From Diploptera punctata (lineage: Eukaryota > Arthropoda > Insecta > Blattodea > Blaberidae): a stretch of 64,000 nucleotides of DNA. The translations under genes were made by a program, and so were the position numbers. The notes below the pieces were generated by a model. The model saw nothing but the letters and a program-made list of their open reading frames with translations. It searched no databases and was not told the DNA's origin. Location: the NCBI GenBank assembly GCA_030220185.1, contig JASPKZ010008349.1, positions 186,001 to 250,000 on the forward strand, written 5' to 3'. Below are positions 1-8,353 of the stretch, in pieces (within the stretch, counting starts at the first letter, position 1; each line of letters starts with the position of its first letter).

Positions 1-334
1 CATGTCGCCATCTTAGTTTTGTTAAATTAAACTGTAAAACCAATTTGATTTGCTACCTACAATGTCAATTTGGATACTTTCATTAGATGACAACATATTT
101 CTGTCTAGAAATTTGCAAAGTTCATGTTAGTGTAGGCAGAACTGTTTAAAAACGAATATGCAAATGACACTTCATAATAACAGTCTATACATTTTAACTA
201 CACATTGTATAAACTTTGTGTAGGAGACAAATGTCAATAATCATAATTATTATGTTTCCTACTGCACTGTGCAGATAGTGGGATTCTAATCAAGGATTAA
301 ATTCTGTACCTACGAGATATAATATCCGATTGAT
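1..334. other. Unassigned AT-rich sequence
   Basis: No reading frame of note and no repeat shared with the rest of the window was recognised. If the exon at 13578-13770 belongs to a gene running leftward, this is probably intronic. Confidence 0.4.
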
Positions 335-677
335 TGAGGGTCTTTCCACTTTTCAGCGGTTGCCCTTTTACCAGGCGGCTGCTGGCCCTTCACATCCACA
401 TGTTCACAATCACAGAGGTAGATGATCAACAGCCAGTGTAGGGGTGACATGTGGTTAGCATGTCGAGTCCCCCAGCCGTTATAGCTGGTTCCTCAACCTG
501 GAGCCGCTACTTATTGTAGCTACCCAATTGCCTCACGATGCTGGGTGGGCACCGGTCCCATACTGGCCGAAATACCATGAGAAAATTTCATCCCCCATGG
601 AGACTCGAACCAGCGCAAGTCCCGTAGCTCTGCGCCAAGGCTTCCTACCTTAACCGCTCGGCTACGGCGCGGGACTT
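335..677 (-). mobile_element. SINE-A, full-length copy
   Basis: A tRNA-derived SINE read on the minus strand. The right end (about 600-677) carries an inverted Pol III head: on the minus strand a tRNA-like A box (GCCGAGCGGTTAAGG) and a B box (GGTTCGAGTCTCC). The body carries CCCCAGCCGTTATAGCTGG, which also occurs at 17760, 40045 and 51730. Four other copies or fragments are in the window (17650-17950, 31683-31780, 39925-40095, 51617-51936). The tRNA part is too diverged and unfolded to be a working tRNA gene. Confidence 0.8.
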
Positions 678-881
678 GATATAATATGAGAAGTTTATTT
701 CTTACTTTAAGTATGGATTATATGGAACATAATAAGTAATTTACTTCAAACCGAATTGACGACAAATTCTCGCGTTACAGGTGGATCAAGTCTCTCGCCG
801 GGTAATGCTGAACACACCCATATGCACAATCGTACGTAAAATGCAGGAATAAAACTTTTTGTTTTCTGTGCACCTATATAT
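678..881. other. Short unassigned spacer
   Basis: AT-rich sequence between SINE-A and the left end of the Penelope-like element; nothing recognised. Confidence 0.4.
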
Positions 882-1392
882 GATGAAAGTTAAAAATTAA
901 ATTGTATCTGTTGGCAGGTGCCGTCGTCCTCAACTTGTTAATATATTGTATATAAAATTAACTGGAGCGCTTTCGGAAGTTACCTTCCATCTTCTGCAGG
1001 TTGAGTTTCCGATACTTGTTGTGTACGGTGATGTATACTCCAACTGTTTGTAGCAGCAACTGACTTGTTTTTGACGATCTCGTATAATGGGTTTGACTGG
1101 GGTGAGTTCTCATTGAGAAGTGCGGTGTTGTTTGTTTCCTTTATAATTTCAAGGTCTTCAAATATATTTATCCTAGCTGGAATGTTTTCTCGGTGGATTA
1201 TCGTGAGAGTGTTTTCAATTGTGTTCATTCGATGACCTGCGTTAATGAGATGTTTAGTATAGCTTGATTTATCACCCGCGTGTATGAAATATTTGAGGTG
1301 TTCTTTATATCTTGTATTGAAATTTCTACTTGCCCTGCCAATATAAAATTTATTACAATCTTTACATGTTATTGGAATTTGATATGAATTTT
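882..1392 (-). mobile_element. Penelope-like element (PLE-1), 5'-truncated, GIY-YIG part
   Basis: Read on the minus strand, 1386-980 stays open and encodes the end of a PLE protein: a GIY-YIG nuclease piece with YQIP, a CKDC knuckle, FYIGR and NTRYKEHL, then NPLYEIV and a C-terminus PAEDGR before the stop at 980-982. Upstream of YQIP the frame meets a stop and the reverse transcriptase is absent, so this is a 5'-truncated insertion, the usual fate of PLEs. The non-coding tail (979-882) contains the end sequence that recurs inverted at 1677-1815. The nuclease is known in this family to act with the reverse transcriptase in target-primed insertion; this copy cannot be functional alone. Confidence 0.8.
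962..999 (-). ncRNA. Hammerhead-ribozyme-like motif, PLE-1 left copy
   Basis: On the minus strand: helix I strand CTG, core CAGAAGA (U4 changed to A), helix II GGAAG/CTTCC with loop GTAA, then GAA, a self-complementary AGCGCT (helix III without loop), cleavage-site C, helix I strand CAG. Hammerheads in PLE terminal repeats are known. The U4 change may weaken this copy. Confidence 0.65.
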
Positions 1393-1676
1393 ACTAGTAT
1401 TGATATTTCCTATCGTTCGTATTTTTTAAAATAAATCAAAAATTAATGCATAATGACGTATTTGTGACAAACATGAAACATTTAATGAATTGTGGTTGAA
1501 TTTCGACCGCTGGGCGACCACCAGTTTGTTATTAATCATCCATTTGTATAAATAATATATTCCTACATGTATTATATATTTAGTTTTATTGACTACTGCA
1601 AACCTTCTGTATTATCATGTCATATGGGTCTCTAATTTTAGACACATCCAATCAATGCATGCATATACCCGTACAC

Positions 1677-1815
1677 AACAAGTATCGGAAACTCAACCTG
1701 CAGAAGATGGAAGGTAACTTCCGAAAGCGCTCCAGTTAATTTTATATGCAACATATTAACAAGTTGAGGACGACGGCACCTACCAACAGGTACAATTTTT
1801 AATTTTTAACTTTCA
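1677..1815 (+). mobile_element. PLE-1 terminal sequence, inverted copy
   Basis: Nearly identical to the reverse complement of about 882-1020, so the locus 882-1815 is a fold-back with both 3' ends pointing outward. It contains the C-terminal codons, the hammerhead-like motif and the AAGTTGAGGACGACGGCACC tail. The 1393-1676 centre matches nothing else seen here. Confidence 0.75.
1698..1735 (+). ncRNA. Hammerhead-ribozyme-like motif, PLE-1 right copy
   Basis: Same motif as at 962-999 on the opposite strand: CTG, CAGAAGA, helix II GGAAG/CTTCC, GAA, palindrome AGCGCT, C, CAG. The coding stop codon TAA lies in the helix II loop. Confidence 0.65.
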
Positions 1816-1888
1816 TCATATGACTTCACCGGAACGGAATTTGAAATGAATTTTACTAGTTTTCACCTATATATTGCCTGTATTTCTC

Positions 1889-2617
1889 ATAAGTAGGCCT
1901 AATGCCACGAGTGATTTCCAATTTATCTAGAGAATTTGAATATCAAGAGTGGCATTTGTTAGCACTATTTCACGTATAAAATTAAGCTGTTTACTAACAA
2001 ATCATTATTTAAATATAGTTATTTTAGAATATTTGTTTATTTATTTAATGTAAACGGCGATGTTTGAAAATAAAAATGAGAAGGGATGTTTGAAAACAAA
2101 TGAGAAACGATTGTTACGCTTGTTCATCACTGCAACCAGATCATATTATTTATTGCCAAAGGATCGCAATATTGTATGAATGCACCCTAGTGGAGAAATT
2201 TATAACCAACATTATAGGTATTAATTAATTTCTGATGTCCTGTGATGTTAATTTGTCAGTTATATTTTTCTGCAACGTCATATCCTGAGAAATAATTCGT
2301 TTAAGAAAGTGCAAACAGTGGCTTCTTTTTTATGGTATAATCAATTGTTACAAATGTGTTTATATTATCTCCCGCAAGCACTATCAGCTAAAATTCGTGC
2401 ACTATATATACAATCTGGTAGCCGTATTTCTGAGAGAGTCAGTCTCTGAAAAATAATGCTATGACCTATTCAGAATGTTAAAAGGGAGGAGCTTTCTTTA
2501 ATATGATAGACTTCATTGATAAATTCGAGGCGAAACACGACTGCGATTGGTTGTAATTAAAAAAAACATTGAAATGTGATTGGTCATTGACTCCCATTTG
2601 GAGCATGAGTTAAACAG
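1889..2617 (+). mobile_element. MITE-M copy 1
   Basis: Non-coding element of about 730 bp, starting with a hairpin (TAATGCCACGAGTGATTTCC pairing with GGAATATCAAGAGTGGCA-type sequence) and ending in GAGTTAAACAG. The family recurs at 12745, 18027, 29587, 30337, 32581 and 33516. Shared internal landmarks are ACGGCGATGTTTGAAA, ATTGCCAAAGG, CTATATATACAATCTGG and TGATTGGTCATTGACTCC. It encodes nothing and is probably a non-autonomous DNA transposon; the superfamily is unresolved. Confidence 0.7.
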
Positions 2618-2740
2618 CCACTATAATTGGACTTTGTTATTTATACAATCACAGTCTAGTATAATCAAAGAAAAACAACACATACATACACTGTAAATAT
2701 TGTGTAAGCCTATTCAACTGAGTCAACTAATATAATAAAC

Positions 2741-3117
2741 TAGTGGACCCGGCAGTCGTTATACTGCCCGAACGTTTAATTCTCGTGTCAAGGCTGGACG
2801 ATAAAAATATGTTACTTTTTTCATAAAATTCTCTAATTAAGACGTAATTATATGTTATTAAAAAGTTCGCAAGAAAACTCCTCACTGCTATCTGTTGTGC
2901 CACAAGAAGCGTGCATGATGACGTCGTATTGCAATATGTCGATAATGCAGGTGACTATACATCTGACATAAAAAATCCTATAAGCCGATCGCAGCGCCAC
3001 CTACAGAGTCTAATTGTGAATCCAAACCATACAGAGACCCACTCAAACACACGCCAAAAACTTTCATTAAAACCGGTCCAGTCGTTCAGGCAGTTTTTAA
3101 TTTCGGAATTCAAGTAA
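2741..3117 (+). mobile_element. RTE-like short retroelement, copy 1
   Basis: Starts CTAGTGGACCCGGCAG and ends in a conserved 3' tail (CATACAGAGACCCACTCAAAC, then AAAACCGGTCCAGTCGTTCA). This head and tail pattern is typical of short insect elements carrying RTE-like LINE ends. A 68-residue frame (2911-3117) through it has no recognisable domain and I do not regard it as a gene. Confidence 0.6.
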
Positions 3118-3275
3118 ACCTCCACTTCTAATTGTCTGATTTCGCTCGTTTTTGGATAATACCTACTTCTGTTTATTTTAATAGGTTGTATTGAATTTCG
3201 TTATGGAACATGGAGAAATGTGACCGATTGAACGAATTTTAAATTTTCACTTTAGATGAACTCCTACTATGAATG
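3118..3275 (+). mobile_element. RTE-like element copy 2, left part
   Basis: Sequence related to 21560-21720 (TGATTTCG then TTTTGGATAATACCT). It continues after the PLE insertion at 7387-7530, which carries the tail (CCATCCAGAGACCCAATCAG, then ATCGATCCAGCCGTTTAGGA). The element was split by the palindromic PLE. Confidence 0.6.
3259..3275 (+). repeat. Left target-site duplication of the palindromic PLE
   Basis: The 17-bp AACTCCTACTATGAATG recurs exactly at 7370-7386 on the other side of the element. Confidence 0.85.
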
Positions 3276-3325
3276 ATGTTGAGTGATTCCGGGTTCTGTG
3301 GCCGTGGTCCATAGTTGGTGTTGAT

Positions 3326-3368
3326 ACCAGACGTTTCGCCCTCAACTGCGGAGGGCATCTTCAGTGGC
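3326..3368 (-). ncRNA. Hammerhead ribozyme motif, PLE-2 left arm
   Basis: Minus-strand GCCA (helix I), strict core CTGAAGA, an extra U, helix II GCCCTC/GAGGGC, GAA, self-complementary ACGT, C, TGGT (helix I). All invariant core positions are present. Confidence 0.75.
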
Positions 3369-4777
3369 GAGTGCTTCTAGGCGTGTTTCCTGGTCGGAAG
3401 CTCTACTTAGAGTGAACGCTGCGGGTGTTGTATTGATACTAGTGGTGGGAGCAGGGTGAGCGGGCGTGGCTCTTGCTGATTGGCTAATGGTCGTCTCCTT
3501 GTTGTCCCTAGTGTTGATGCATTTATTTTCTAGTGTACGGTACCAGGCCTTAGACAGTTTAATACCTTCCTCTTTTCTGTTAATATTTTCCTTATGCTTG
3601 TGTATTTCTATAGCCTCTCGATATAATCTAGGGAAATAATAGGAAGTTGTGGCTAAAACTTGTGTATCATCGAATAGAATCTGGTGTCCATTCATAATGG
3701 CATGTTCTGCTACAGCCGATTAATCCATTTTTCCTTGTCTGCAGTTTCTTTTGTGTTCTGATAAAACGGGTGGCTATACTTCTTTTTGTGGTCCCTATGT
3801 ATGGTTTACCACACGAACAAGGAAGTCGATATACGCCGCAAGTGGAGAGAGGTGGCCGAGGATCCTTAGCTGAGCGAAGGCAGTCTTCTATTTTTCTTGT
3901 AGGTCTGTAAACTGTTTTTATGTTGTATTTTTCGTAGGAGTTTTCCGATACGATCTGTGACTCTTTGTACATATGGTAAGTAGGCTATGCTGGTTGAGGG
4001 TGTGTTATCCATTCTGACGTGCTGTCTTCGTGGATGTATGGTTTGTCTTATTTCCTTGGATGTGTAGCCATTTTTCTGGAAACAATTGAACAGATGGTGT
4101 TGTTCTTGTTTAAGGTGTTGTGGTTGGCATAACTTAGTCGCTCTGTCGAACAGTGTCTTAATGACACCTCGCTTTTGTCTTGGATGGTGGTTAGAGTCTT
4201 TGTGCAGATATCGGTCTGTGTGTGTAGGTTTTCTGTAAACTGTATGTTGAATTTCCCCATTGCCAGTCCTTATTATTTGAACATCCAGGAAAGGAAGTCT
4301 TCCATTATCTTCTTTTTCCATAGTGAACTGTATTTTGTTGTGTCTGCTGTTAAGGTGTTGAAGGAAACGTTCCAATTCTTCACTGCCATGTCTCCATACT
4401 ACGAATGTGTCATCAACATAGCGAAACCAATGTTCTGGAGACTTGGGAGCTGTTTTTAGTGCTTCTGTTTCGAATTTCTCCATGAAAAAATTCGCTACTA
4501 CTGGGCTTAGAGGACTGCCCATGGCTACTCCGTCGGTCTGTTCATAGTAGCTGTTGTTCCATTGGAAGTAAGTAGTAGTTAGTACATGCCTGAATAAATT
4601 GGATATTTCTTCTGTGAAAATCTGTCTAATGTAGTCCATGGTCTCATTTACTGGCACCATGGTGAAAAGGGAAACCACATCGAAGCTAACCAGTATATCT
4701 TGAGATGTTACGTTTATATTCCGTAGTCTCTCAATGAAATGTGTCGAGTCTCTGATGTAGCTGTCCGTTTTTTCCAA
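3342..4777 (-). pseudogene. PLE-2 left arm: reverse transcriptase (distal part) and GIY-YIG nuclease, frameshifted
   Basis: Minus-strand fragments 4777-3866, 3972-3667 and 3695-3342. The first carries RT motif A (SFDVVSLFT), motif B (DGVAMGSPLSP), motif C (YVDD at 4409-4420), PFLDVQII and YRKPTHTDRYLH. The next gives GVYRLPCSCGKPYIG of the GIY-YIG nuclease, and the last the C-terminal helix region ending EDALRS. A frame break near 4777 separates it from the upstream part, and others near 4035, 3960 and 3720 break the linker and nuclease. This arm keeps the stretch after DYIRQIF intact where the right arm is broken. Confidence 0.85.
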
Positions 4778-5586
4778 GGAGTGGTTTTCAGAAGTCCTGT
4801 AAGATGCTTTGCCAGTAAGTAGGTCGGAGAACCGATGGCACTGACAATTGGCCGGAGTGGAATGTTGTTCTTGTGTATTTTTGGAAGACCATAGAGTCTT
4901 GGAGGTTGAGCTTCGGATACGCGTAATTTCTTCTTAATTCCTTCTGGCAAGGACGATTGCTTGATAAGATTGTTGGTTTTTCGAAGAATACCGGATGTAG
5001 GGTCTCGCTTGATAGGTTTGTATATATCTGGTGTCAGAATCTCTATTATTTTCTCTTTGTATTCATGTGTATTCATAACAACTGTAGAGTTTCCTTTATC
5101 GGCTGGTAAAATAGTGATATTATTATCATTATTTAAAGTTTTTAGCGCTAGTCTCTCCTTCTTAGTTAAATTGCTTTTCGGTGGTTGGGCGCGACGGAGT
5201 ATTCTTGCAGCTTCATAACGAATTTCATCAGTTGTTTGCAAGGGGAGATTCTTGATGCTTGCCTCGATGTTAGAGATAATGTCCTCTACAGGTATTGATG
5301 TGGGTGTGTATTCATGTGTATTCATAACAACTGTAGAGTTTCCTTTATCGGCTGGTAAAATAGTGATATTATTATCATTATTTAAAGTTTTTAGCGCTAG
5401 TCTCTCCTTCTTAGTTAAATTGCTTTTCGGTGGTTGGGCGCGACGGAGTATTCTTGCAGCTTCATAACGAATTTCATCAGTTGTTTGCAAGGGGAGATTC
5501 TTGATGCTTGCCTCGATGTTAGAGATAATGTCCTCTACAGGTATTGATGTGGGTGTACAAAGAGAAAATAATAGAGATTCTGACAC
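4714..5586 (-). pseudogene. PLE-2 left arm: N-terminal reverse transcriptase part with internal 83-residue duplication
   Basis: A 290-codon minus-strand frame. It contains an 83-residue unit (from TPTSIPVEDI to VVMNTHEY) twice in tandem and in frame, then KEKIIEILTPDIY, YGLPKIHK and PLRPIVSAIGSPTYLLAKHL, the early reverse-transcriptase motifs of PLEs. The apparent first residues read from the start of the opposite arm, so the true N-terminus is missing. The frame leaves the reverse transcriptase just after HLTGLLK through an indel near 4777. Confidence 0.8.
5058..5555. repeat. Two tandem 249-bp units at the centre of PLE-2
   Basis: Units 5058-5306 and 5307-5555 look identical by eye. The period of 249 (83 codons) follows from GTCCTCTACAG at 5281 and 5530. 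They encode the N-terminal RT segment on the minus strand. Confidence 0.85.
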
Positions 5587-7273
5587 CAGATATATACAAA
5601 CCTATCAAGCGAGACCCTACATCCGGTATTCTTCGAAAAACCAACAATCTTATCAAGCAATCGTCCTTGCCAGAAGGAATTAAGAAGAAATTACGCGTAT
5701 CCGAAGCTCAACCTCCAAGACTCTATGGTCTTCCAAAAATACACAAGAACAACATTCCACTCCGGCCAATTGTCAGTGCCATCGGTTCTCCGACCTACTT
5801 ACTGGCAAAGCATCTTACAGGACTTCTGAAACCACTCCTTGGAAAAACGGACAGCTACATCAGAGACTCGACACATTTCATTGAGAGACTACGGAATATA
5901 AACGTAACATCTCAAGATATACTGGTTAGCTTCGATGTGGTTTCCCTTTTCACCATGGTGCCAGTAAATGAGACCATGGACTACATTAGACAGATTTTCC
6001 ACAGAAGAAATATCCAATTTATTCAGGCATGTACTAACTACTACTTACTTCCAATGGAACAACAGCTACTATGAACAGACCGACGGAGTAGCCATGGGCA
6101 GTCCTCTAAGCCCAGTAGTAGCGAATTTTTTCATGGAGAAATTCGAAACAGAAGCACTAAAAACAGCTCCCAAGTCTCCAGAACATTGGTTTCGCTATGT
6201 TGATGACACATTCGTAGTATGGAGACATGGCAGTGAAGAATTGGAACGTTTCCTTCAACACCTTAACAGCAGACACAACAAAATACAGTTCACTATGGAA
6301 AAAGAAGATAATGGAAGACTTCCTTTCCTGGATGTTCAAATAATAAGGACTGGCAATGGGGAAATTCAACATACAGTTTACAGAAAACCTACACACACAG
6401 ACCGATATCTGCACAAAGACTCTAACCACCATCCAAGACAAAAGCGAGGTGTCATTAAGACACTGTTCGACAGAGCGACTAAGTTATGCCAACCACAACA
6501 CCTTAAACAAGAACAACACCATCTGTTCAATTGTTTCCAGAAAAATGGCTACACATCCAAGGAAATAAGACAAACCAATACATCCACGAAGACAGCACGT
6601 CAGAATGGATAACACACCCTCAACCAGCATAGCCTACTTACCATATGTACAAAGAGTCACAGATCGTATCGGAAAAACTCCTACGAAAATACAACATAAA
6701 AACAGTTTACAGACCTACAAGAAAATAGAAGACTGCCTTCGCTCAGCTAAGGATCCTCGGCCACCTCTCTCCACTTGCGGCGTATATCGACTTCCTTGTT
6801 CGTGTGGTAAACCATACATAGGGACCACAAAAAGAAGTATAGCCACCCGTTTATCAGAACACAAAAGAAACTGCAGACAAGGAAAAATGGATAAATCGGC
6901 TGTAGCAGAACATGCCATTATGAATGGACACCAGATTCTATTCGATGATACACAAGTTTTAGCCACAACTTCCTATTATTTCCCTAGATTATATCGAGAG
7001 GCTATAGAAATACACAAGCATAAGGAAAATATTAACAGAAAAGAGGAAGGTATTAAACTGTCTAAGGCCTGGTACCGTACACTAGAAAATAAATGCATCA
7101 ACACTAGGGACAACAAGGAGACGACCATTAGCCAATCAGCAAGAGCCACGCCCGCTCACCCTGCTCCCACCACTAGTATCAATACAACACCCGCAGCGTT
7201 CACTCTAAGTAGAGCTTCCGACCAGGAAACACGCCTAGAAGCACTCGCCACTGAAGATGCCCTCCGCAGTTGA
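5557..7273 (+). pseudogene. PLE-2 right arm: reverse transcriptase plus GIY-YIG nuclease, frameshifted
   Basis: Plus-strand fragments 5544-6074, 5968-6612 and 6605-7273. In order: YGLPKIHK, PLRPIVSAIG, motif A SFDVVSLFT, motif B GVAMGSPLSP, motif C YVDD (6196-6207), PFLDVQII and YRKPTHTDRYLH, then GVYRLPCSCGKPYIG and TKRSIATRLSEHKRN of the nuclease, MDKSAVAEHA, and the C-terminus EDALRS. Two breaks are seen: an extra C near 5999 after DYIRQIF, and one near 6590-6605. The nuclease frame is longer and cleaner than in the left arm. The first residues of the protein are missing. Confidence 0.85.
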
Positions 7274-7289
7274 GGGCGAAACGTCTGGT
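7247..7289 (+). ncRNA. Hammerhead ribozyme motif, PLE-2 right arm
   Basis: GCCA, CTGAAGA, extra U, GCCCTC/GAGGGC, GAA, ACGT, C, TGGT. The stop codon TGA (7271-7273) lies at the helix II loop edge, so the last codons of the protein double as ribozyme core. Confidence 0.75.
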
Positions 7290-7369
7290 ATCAACACCAA
7301 CTATGGACCACGGCCACAGAACCCGGAATCACTCAACATCATGATTACCGGCCGTGAAAGCCTGCATTC

Positions 7370-7386
7370 AACTCCTACTATGAATG
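7370..7386 (+). repeat. Right target-site duplication of PLE-2
   Basis: Exact 17-bp match to 3259-3275. Confidence 0.85.
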
Positions 7387-7530
7387 GTTTCAGAGGGTAC
7401 AATTTTGAATCTAAACCATCCAGAGACCCAATCAGACACACACAAAAAATTTAATCAAAATCGATCCAGCCGTTTAGGAGGAGTTCAGTGACAAACAGAC
7501 ATACAGAAGAAGAATACATTATAAAGATCT
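7387..7530 (+). mobile_element. RTE-like element copy 2, right part
   Basis: Continuation of 3118-3275. Carries the conserved 3' tail including ATCGATCCAGCCGTTTAGGA and GGAGTTCAGTGACAAACAGA. Confidence 0.65.
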
Positions 7531-7555
7531 GAATACCGGGTATAATTAATATTAA

Positions 7556-7634
7556 AAAACCATCATCATAATCGTCATCATTGTTATTACTATTATTACT
7601 ATTATTACTATTACTACTATTACTACTATTACTA

Positions 7635-7681
<47 letters not shown>

Positions 7682-7683
7682 GA
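7556..7683. repeat. ATT/ATTACT microsatellite
   Basis: Irregular trinucleotide tract. Poly-Ile/Asn frames through it are artefacts. Confidence 0.9.
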
Positions 7684-7689
7684 AGAATA

Positions 7690-8313
7690 TATATGTTTCC
7701 ATTGGGCCCTCATTTTCTCATTCTACCCGATAATTTAGGCCAAGAAGTTTTTTTCCTCGCGCTCGACTTCTTCCCCTAAGAGATATCAACATCTCCAATG
7801 TTCCAACAAGCCGATACCTTCAATTAACTAACCAACCAACTCCATGGCATATGAAATCCGCAGTTCAATGTCTCATTCAACGAAGATCCTTAACTGTACA
7901 AATTCTCAGCCTGCTGAATCCAATTCATACCTACAATGTCTCCTTTCCTTTGCTTCAACCTAATATTAGGCAATACTCTCACCTATCCTTAGGCTTTCTT
8001 AATATCCTTTCCCCCAAAGAATTTCCCTATGAACATTTGGAAGGATTTTTACTGTCACCCATTTCATACACATCTAACAAAAAAAGAAAAAAGATAAGGA
8101 AGAATGAACGGCTTCAAAACGCAGTTTAGACCCTCGAGGAGCTAAAGCTGTGGTTCACGAGGTAACGAATTATTAAATGGTTTAAATACGCTGTATTTTG
8201 TTTTAATAGTCTTAAATGGTTAAAGAGCAGTGAAGGAAACATTTTTCTATATATTTACCGGTGTTCGACGTATACATTATTTCTCAAATTGCGACATTTC
8301 GAATAAAGTGCAT
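7690..8313. other. Unassigned sequence left of the LINE
   Basis: Contains a 92-codon frame (7851-8129) rich in Leu, Pro and Ser with no motif I recognise and no initiation context or splice signals that stand out. Likely non-coding. Confidence 0.35.
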
Positions 8314-8325
8314 AGTGTAAAAGTA
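8314..8325 (+). repeat. Left target-site duplication of the full-length LINE
   Basis: AGTGTAAAAGTA, repeated exactly at 11463-11474. Confidence 0.75.
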
Positions 8326-8353
8326 TCATCATCATCATAGTACATTCACGAAT

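Larger units (their letters stand above)
3276..7369. mobile_element. Palindromic Penelope-like element (PLE-2), whole insertion
   Basis: A 4.1-kb insertion made of two inverted PLE copies. The left arm (3276-5060) reads leftward, the right arm (5557-7347) rightward, and a 0.5-kb centre (5061-5556) holds two tandem 249-bp units. Both arms are 5'-truncated copies with reverse transcriptase and GIY-YIG, and both 3' ends face outward. Only the right end extends further (ACCGGCCGTGAAAGCCTGCA, 7348-7369). The flanking 17-bp duplication shows that the two-armed structure was inserted as one unit, or that the second arm was added during integration. Confidence 0.85.

Noticed and set aside
4175..6441. 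Frames of 60-94 codons on the strand opposite the PLE-2 reverse transcriptase
   Set aside because: They are antisense shadows, repeated in mirror form in both arms, without motifs.
3276..7369. PLE-2 palindrome as an assembly or library artefact
   Set aside because: Exact 17-bp duplications at both outer edges, a target repeat that continues across, and arm-specific indels argue for a real insertion. Reads should still be checked.
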